Shown here: piece by piece, positions 58,869-64,000 of the stretch
How positions within the stretch are numbered: position 1 is the first letter of the stretch
Layout of the letters: the number at the start of each line of letters is the position of its first letter
DNA from: Bog-473 sp963738135
Lineage (GTDB): Bacteria; Actinomycetota; Acidimicrobiia; Acidimicrobiales; RAAP-2
DNA: 64,000 nt
NCBI GenBank assembly: GCA_963738135.1
Contig: CAVTVK010000007.1
Coordinates: forward strand, 310,001 to 374,000
Reading direction: 5' to 3'
Made by a program: the position numbers and the translations under genes
Notes under the pieces: model-generated
Told to the model about the DNA's origin: nothing
What the model saw: the letters and a program-made list of their open reading frames with translations, nothing else
Database searches by the model: none

Positions 58869-60374
58869 TCAGTTGGCGATCGTGACCTGCACGCCGGAGC
58901 TGAAGCCGATGTTGCCCCCCGCGTCCGACGCCACGCTCTGCAGGACGTAGGACCCGTTGGGCACGCTCGTCGTGTTCAACTGGCACAGATAGCCGTAGAG
59001 CGTCGGCACCCCAGTTCCCACCACGGCCTTGTTCAGGGTCCCGCCGGTAAGGGCGAACTGGACGCTCGCCACCCCGCCGGCATCCGCCGCGGTGGCGTCG
59101 AGAAGGGCATTCCCGCTCAAGGTGGACCCGCCCGAAGAGGGGATGATCACCGACGTTGTCGGCGGCTGGTTGGCGATCGTGACCTGCACGCCGGAGCTGA
59201 AGCCGATGTTGCCGACAGAGTTCGACGCCTCGCTTTGCAAGGTATAGGACCCGTTGGGCACTTTCGTGGAGTTCAACTGGTACAGATAGCCGTACAGCGA
59301 CGGCACCGCCGTCCCGACAACCGTCTGGTTCAGGGTCCCGCCGGTGAGGGCGAACTGGACCTTGGCCACGGCACCGCCCCCGGCGGCCGTGGCGTCAAGA
59401 AGGGCAGTGCCGCTCAACGTGACTCCACTCGAGGCAGGGATGATCACCGCGGTCGTCGGTGCTTGCGCGATGGACGTTTCGAACGCCTGCGCGAGTTCCG
59501 CGTGGCCTTGGTCGTTCGCATGAATGTTGTTCTGGCTGCACATCAGCGTCCATGCGCAGATGAGGGCCACGTTCTCCGGGACCGTCATGCCGTTGTAGGA
59601 CCCGGTCAACGCGAAGTTGGTGGTCTGAAAGAGCGTCGAGGGATCGGCCATCGCCGACCCGCTGGCCGCGTAGATCTGGCCGAGCTCATTGTTGAGGACG
59701 ACAGCGCCCTGCTCCGACTCCTGGGCCACCGTCTGCCCGCTGGCGCCGGTCAGCCACTGGTCGAGGAACGGGTCGTAGTAGTCCATGCCGTAGATCGCCA
59801 ACGTCGGGTCGGCTGCCCGCAAGCCGCGCAGGATCTTGGGCAGATTAGAGGAGATGGCGTTCAAGCCGCTCTGCTCGCAGGCTGCATTGACGCCGGAGGC
59901 ACCGATGCAACCATCCACGTCGTTGCCGCCGATGTCAATTGTGAGCAGCGCCACCTGGCCTCCATGGGCTCGGAGGAAGGCTTCGGCGTCACCCAATTGG
60001 GTGCCGGTTGTAAACGAGCAGCCGGGTCCGTTGATGACCGAGCCCGTCGTGGCGCCCCCGCAGGACAAGTTCTTCAGCTGCAGCCCAGGGTGACTCGCAA
60101 GCTCGTGTTGATAGACCAGGTTCACGTAGTCGTTTGCGGAGGTGGAGGCGCCGGTTCCAGCACCGAGGGAATCTCCCATGGCCAGGTAGTACTGGACGGG
60201 CGTCGTGGCAGCCTGAGCGGCAGCGGCGGTCGGGGCTTGCGCGGCGGACGTGATGCCGAGGGATCCGATCGTCGCGAGCGTACCGACGATGGCCGGGATG
60301 AAGGAACTTCGACGACCAGCGATGCGTCGTTCGGGGGCTGGTGTGCCCCGCCGCTTCAGGTTCACTCGCGTCAT
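58869..60374 (-). CDS. Secreted SGNH/GDSL hydrolase with two Ig-like modules
   Basis: 501 residues. A basic N-terminus and hydrophobic IPAIVGTLATIGSLGIT serve for export. SGNH blocks: YLAMGDSLGAG (nucleophile Ser69), NLSCGGATTGS (Gly), LLTIDIGGNDVDGC (Asn), and NIHANDQGHAELAQ (Asp/His). Two tandem Ig-like modules of about 95 residues follow, each with VIIPAS/SSG, TLSG-ALLDATAA, VAKVQFALTGGTLN and VPNGSYTLQSEASN-type strands. Lipase- or carbohydrate-esterase-like activity on extracellular substrates is inferred. The same Ig-like module occurs in the PQQ-like protein at 62 kb. Confidence 0.88.
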   Translation of the reverse strand: MTRVNLKRRGTPAPERRIAGRRSSFIPAIVGTLATIGSLGITSAAQAPTAAAAQAATTPVQYYLAMGDSLGAGTGASTSANDYVNLVYQHELASHPGLQLKNLSCGGATTGSVINGPGCSFTTGTQLGDAEAFLRAHGGQVALLTIDIGGNDVDGCIGASGVNAACEQSGLNAISSNLPKILRGLRAADPTLAIYGMDYYDPFLDQWLTGASGQTVAQESEQGAVVLNNELGQIYAASGSAMADPSTLFQTTNFALTGSYNGMTVPENVALICAWTLMCSQNNIHANDQGHAELAQAFETSIAQAPTTAVIIPASSGVTLSGTALLDATAAGGGAVAKVQFALTGGTLNQTVVGTAVPSLYGYLYQLNSTKVPNGSYTLQSEASNSVGNIGFSSGVQVTIANQPPTTSVIIPSSGGSTLSGNALLDATAADAGGVASVQFALTGGTLNKAVVGTGVPTLYGYLCQLNTTSVPNGSYVLQSVASDAGGNIGFSSGVQVTIAN

Positions 60375-60880
60375 GCCACTCCTCGATCGTGGTACCGGCA
60401 GAGAGTTTGTACTCGCTCAACAAGCCTGATGTCGAAAGCCTTCACCCGCATGAGAGCGGTTGCTGCCCGCGAATGCCATCGCAAGTGGTCGCGTCCAGGC
60501 CGCCGGTGCAGCGTGTGTGAGGCTGCACATTTGGGTGAGATCTCTTGAGATTTGATTCGTTTCGCGCTGCAGGTTGCGCCAACAAATCGGCGAGTCGCCG
60601 GACGAAATTCATTGCACGCGGAGTGTCAGGACAAAAGCTTGCTTTGCGACCTCATATCGGCAAAACTGTCGCACTCTCAGTGGCAATTCAGGAAGCGGCG
60701 GTGGCGGAATGCGGCATGTTCAGAGACCCTCAATTCTACTGACCGCGCAACATATGAGCCATCAGTGTCTTGGTCTCTTCTTTCTAAAGGATACCTTCCT
60801 CGTTAGTTCGGGCATCAGGCTTGAACAGGGGCACGGTTGACGTGGCAGGCCGAAGCGCTGACTCTCGTCGGCCGACGGGG
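60375..60880. other. 506-bp intergenic stretch
   Basis: Between divergent exported-protein genes. Relatively AT-rich compared with the flanks; overlapping short frames are unconvincing. It must contain both promoters. I see no clear RNA structure. Confidence 0.5.
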
Positions 60881-61873
60881 ATGAAACCGTCGAAGTTGCG
60901 GAACCGTCGATGGGCCCTGTTTGTTGTGGTTCTTGTGATGATCGTCGGTCTGTCAGCGACCGCAGTCGTCGCCGACGTGTGGCATTCGACGAACGCAGCC
61001 TCAGGCACGTCACCGCCCGTCGCGGTGACCTTTTTTACTGGAACCGGGATCAGCACGCCGCAACAGATAGCTGTTGGCCCCGATGGTGCGCTGTGGTTCA
61101 CGAATGAGGGCACCAACTCGATCGGGCGAATCACCAGTGCGGGAGTCGTCTCGAACTTCACTGACCCGAGCATCAGTTATCCAAGGGGGATCACGACCGG
61201 GCCGGACGGCAACCTCTGGTTCGCCAACAAGGGAAACGATTCGATCGGGCGAATCACGCCCGCTGGAGTCGTCACTGAATTCACCGGCGCCAACGCCCCC
61301 GAAGTCATCACGGTCGGCCCCGATGGCGCGCTGTGGTTCACCGACGAAGGGAGCAATTCGATCGGGCGGATCACCACCGCCGGAGTGGTGTCGACCTTCA
61401 GTGATCCCAGCATCAGCAACCCGGAGGGAATCGTGGCCGGACCCGATGGTGCGCTCTGGTTTACCAACGTGGTCAGCAATTCAATCGGCCGTATTACGAC
61501 CGCTGGGGTGGTCACCAATTACACGGGTGCCGGAATCAGTGATCCCGAGGGCATCACGGTCGGCCCCGATGGCGCATTGTGGTTCACCAACTGGGCCAAC
61601 GGTTCCATCGGAAGGATCACCACCGCCGGCGTCGTCTCGAATTTCACCGATCCCAGCATCAGTTTCCCGGAGGGGATCGTCGCGGGCCCCGACGGCGCGC
61701 TGTGGTTCGCCAACGACCACGGCAACTCGATCGGGCGGATCAGCGTCGACGGGACCGTGTCGAACAACGCCGATCCGAGCATTCGGTTGCCCGCTTGGAT
61801 CGTGGCCGGACCCGACGGAGCTTTCTGGTTCACCAACAGCGGAAACGACTCCATCGGGAGGATCACCCCGTGA
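60881..61873 (+). CDS. Exported Vgb-like (streptogramin lyase-type) beta-propeller
   Basis: About 330 residues from the ATG at 60881; a TTG 20 codons upstream is possible. A membrane/signal segment (WALFVVVLVMIVGLSATAVV) is followed by seven repeats of about 41 residues, each with VGPDGALWFTNEGTNSIGRI-like sequence and a VSNFTDPSISYP-type link. Sequence identity between repeats is high, indicating recent internal duplication. The fold is that of virginiamycin B lyase, but an exported version with such regular repeats is more likely a binding or scaffold protein. Confidence 0.82.
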   Translation: MKPSKLRNRRWALFVVVLVMIVGLSATAVVADVWHSTNAASGTSPPVAVTFFTGTGISTPQQIAVGPDGALWFTNEGTNSIGRITSAGVVSNFTDPSISYPRGITTGPDGNLWFANKGNDSIGRITPAGVVTEFTGANAPEVITVGPDGALWFTDEGSNSIGRITTAGVVSTFSDPSISNPEGIVAGPDGALWFTNVVSNSIGRITTAGVVTNYTGAGISDPEGITVGPDGALWFTNWANGSIGRITTAGVVSNFTDPSISFPEGIVAGPDGALWFANDHGNSIGRISVDGTVSNNADPSIRLPAWIVAGPDGAFWFTNSGNDSIGRITP

Positions 61874-61991
61874 TGGCATGTCCTTCCCCAGCCGACACGG
61901 CGTGGAGTCACCGCCCAGAGGGTGGACGTGAAGGGTGGGCCGGACGCAGCAGGAGCGGGCTCTGGGCCGAACTCGGGGCGGTGATGTGTCG

Positions 61992-63939
61992 ATGAGGCGA
62001 CGATCGCCTCGGCACACCTCCCTTCGAGTGTCGGCGGTCCTCCTGCTGGCTCTCATGGCGTTTGGGGCGGTTGCGGCGTCAACGGCGTCAACGGCGGCGG
62101 CGGCGTCGCCCACGACCAGCGTGCTCGTTCCCGCCTCCGGAGCGAAATTGGGGGGACCACGACGTTGGACGCCTCAGCGTCCAACGCCACCAGTGTGCAG
62201 TTCTGGATCTTGGGTGGCTCCTACGGTTTTGCCGGCAAGATGGTGGGGACGGCGACGCAAACCTTCTACGGATGGGTTTCCAGCTGGGACACGATGACCG
62301 TCCCCAACGCGTCGTACACTCTGGTTTCCGAGGCGTTCAACGCCGGCGGGAGTAGTTTCAGTACTGGCGTCAGCATCTCGGTGAGCAATCCGACGGCGAC
62401 GAGCGTGACGATCCCTGCCGCCGGAGCAAGTCTGTCGAATACCACCACCCTGGACGCTTCGGCTGGGAATGCCACGAGTGTCGAGTTCTTGCTCTCCGGC
62501 GGCTCCTACGGTCCCCCCCCGGCCAGGTCATCGGCACGGCCACGTCCACCTACTACGGCTGGGTGGACAGGTGGGACACCATGACCGTCCCCAACGGTTC
62601 GTACGCTCTGGTTTCCGAGGCGTTCAACAACGGTGGCAGTGTCCTCAGCGCGCCCGTCAGCATCACCATCAACAACACTCCGCATTGGTCGCAATTCCGT
62701 TTCGGACCCAACCTCGGCGGCTCCAACAGCGATGAAGGCGCAATTTCGGTGGGCAACGTCAGCAGCCTGGTGCGACTGTTCAGCGCCCGCGCGGGGAGCA
62801 ATTCGGACTCGTCACCGGCGATCGCGAATGGCGTTCTCTACGAGGGTGCGGATGATCACATTCTCTACGCGTACGACGCCTCGGGTGCCACGAATTGTTC
62901 TGGCAACCCGAAGACGTGCACACCGCTCTGGTCTGCGGCCAGCGGCGGTTTCCGGTTCTCTTCGCCGGCCGTTTCGAACGGAATCGTCTACGAGGGCTCC
63001 CACGACGGCATTCTCTACGCGTACGACGCTGCTGGCGTCACCAACTGCTCTGGCACGCCGAAGATATGCGCTCCACTGTGGAAGGCCAACACGGGCTCAG
63101 GAATCCAGTCGTCCCCGACCGTCGCCAATGGTGTCGTCTACATCGGCTCGGGCAACGGGAATCTGGACGCGTTCGATGCGGCGGGGAATACGAACTGCTC
63201 AGGCACGCCGAAGACTTGCGCCCCGCTCTGGATCGCGCACACTGGGAGCAGCATCCTCGTCTCGTCTGCGGCCGTGGTGAACGGCGTCGTGTACATCGGT
63301 TCGCTCAACCACAATCTCTATGCCTACGACGCAGCAGGAACGACCAATTGCTCGGGCACGCCAAAGGTGTGTTCCCCGCTGTGGACTGCGACAACGGGAG
63401 ACCAGATCTGGTCTTCGCCGGCCGTGGTCAATGGCGTGGTCTACGTCGGGTCGGATGACCACAAACTGTATGCGTTCGATGCGTCGGGTACGACGAACTG
63501 CTCGGGTACACCTAAGAAATGCGGTCCGCTGTGGACTGCGCCCACAGGCGGTCAGGTCATTTCGTCTCCGGCTGTCGCGAACGGCGCCGTCTATGTCGGG
63601 TCGAGTGACGACAAACTGTACGCATTCGATGCGGCCGGAACGACAGGCTGTTCGGGCTCGCCAAGGATCTGTTCGCCCCTGTGGACTGCGCCGACTGGCG
63701 CCGGTGTGGCGTCGTCACCGGCCGTGGCGAACGGCGTCGTCTTCGTGGGCTCGTTCGATCACAAGCTGTATGCATTCGATGCAGCGGGGAATCTGGGCTG
63801 TTCGGGTACACCCAAGACGTGCACTCCGCTCTGGTCGGCGCGCACGGGCGCGCGGATCCTCTCGTCTCCCGCGGTGGCCAATGGAATCGTCTACGTCGGC
63901 TCATCCGACTACAACCTCTACACGTTCGGGCTGCCCTGA
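61992..63939 (+). pseudogene. Exported Ig-like/PQQ-like propeller protein, frameshifted at two homopolymers
   Basis: A signal peptide (LRVSAVLLLALMAFGAVAAS) from the ATG at 61992 and the start of an Ig-like module (TTSVLVPASGAKL) run to a G6 tract at 62150-62155. The module then continues in another frame (TTLDASASNATSVQFWILGG, VPNASYTLVSEAFNAGG) plus a second module to a C8 tract at 62513-62520. The rest, in a third frame, has DTMTVPNGSYALVSEAFNNG and eight PQQ-like repeats such as SSPAVVNGVVYVGSDDHKLY and CSGTPKKCGPLWTA up to 63939. Adding one G and one C restores a single protein of about 649 residues. Confidence 0.8.
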
Positions 63940-64000
63940 GAGCCCGGCATGACGGTTGTGCCCGATCCGCTGAGAAGGCCAGTGGTGGTGTGGGGGTGAT

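Noticed and set aside
1..64000. CRISPR arrays, prophage, tRNA or rRNA genes
   Set aside because: The repeats present are adjacent tandem units without spacers; no phage structural genes, cloverleaf-like or rRNA-like sequences were recognised by eye, although a tRNA search program was not run.

Overview
The window is a high-GC actinobacterial chromosome segment. Supporting signs are biotin synthase paired with the mycobacterial-type auxiliary protein BsaP, F420/deazaflavin-type oxidoreductases (luciferase-like and DDN-like), a HU protein with a long Lys/Ala/Pro tail, VKOR instead of DsbB, DUF2510, DUF732 and DUF5522 domains, and many GTG starts with 4-bp start/stop overlaps. The GYWLVASDGG-type repeats in a secreted protein and the acyl-CoA dehydrogenase/P450/LLM content point to Acidimicrobiia or a close relative. 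That placement is inference. I recognised no rRNA, tRNA or CRISPR array.

Layout. 0-5 kb: biotin genes bioA-bioF-bioD (bioD frameshifted), then a secreted GH43-like lipoprotein. 5-14.6 kb: an accessory stretch with an IS3-family element interrupted by an intact IS30-family element, small stress or unknown genes, a P450 and a cupin, plus four copies of a degenerate 18-bp motif. 14.6-16 kb: bioB and bsaP on the minus strand, completing the biotin set. 16-22 kb: acyl-CoA dehydrogenase, a frameshifted lipoprotein, VOC protein, and a divergent TetR/MFS efflux pair with a palindromic operator. 22-28.7 kb (minus): P450, cupin dioxygenase and amidase, then a tightly overlapped LLM oxidoreductase/PPK2/DNA adenine methyltransferase operon. 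28.7-31.6 kb (plus): methyltransferase, membrane protein, AIM24-like protein, decayed isochorismatase. 31.7-35 kb (minus): secreted lipoprotein-like protein, CrtC-like protein, and a VOC/carboxymuconolactone-decarboxylase fusion. 35-37.6 kb: frameshifted secreted-repeat protein, sterol-desaturase-like protein, small membrane protein. 37.6-39.5 kb: secreted GH43-like protein with six C-terminal repeats.

39.9-44 kb holds the most unusual unit: a plus-strand operon of five overlapping genes whose three central products each carry two divergent YbjQ-type domains (six in all). 44-49 kb (minus): DUF2510 protein, AurF-like diiron protein, zinc alcohol dehydrogenase, DUF2510/DUF4190 membrane protein (frameshifted), DUF5522 protein, HU with a strong terminator. 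49-58.8 kb: VOC, membrane proteins, a DUF929/VKOR disulfide pair, DUF885 hydrolase, SDR, membrane sensor-like protein, zinc dehydrogenase and VOC. 58.9-63.9 kb: an exported set comprising an SGNH hydrolase with Ig-like modules, a Vgb-like propeller, and a PQQ-like propeller with the same Ig-like modules, broken at two homopolymer tracts.

Two themes run through the window. First, at least seven otherwise well-conserved genes carry one or more frameshifts, which means either sequence error or active decay. Second, many intergenic junctions contain fresh-looking short tandem repeats with 5-16 bp units.
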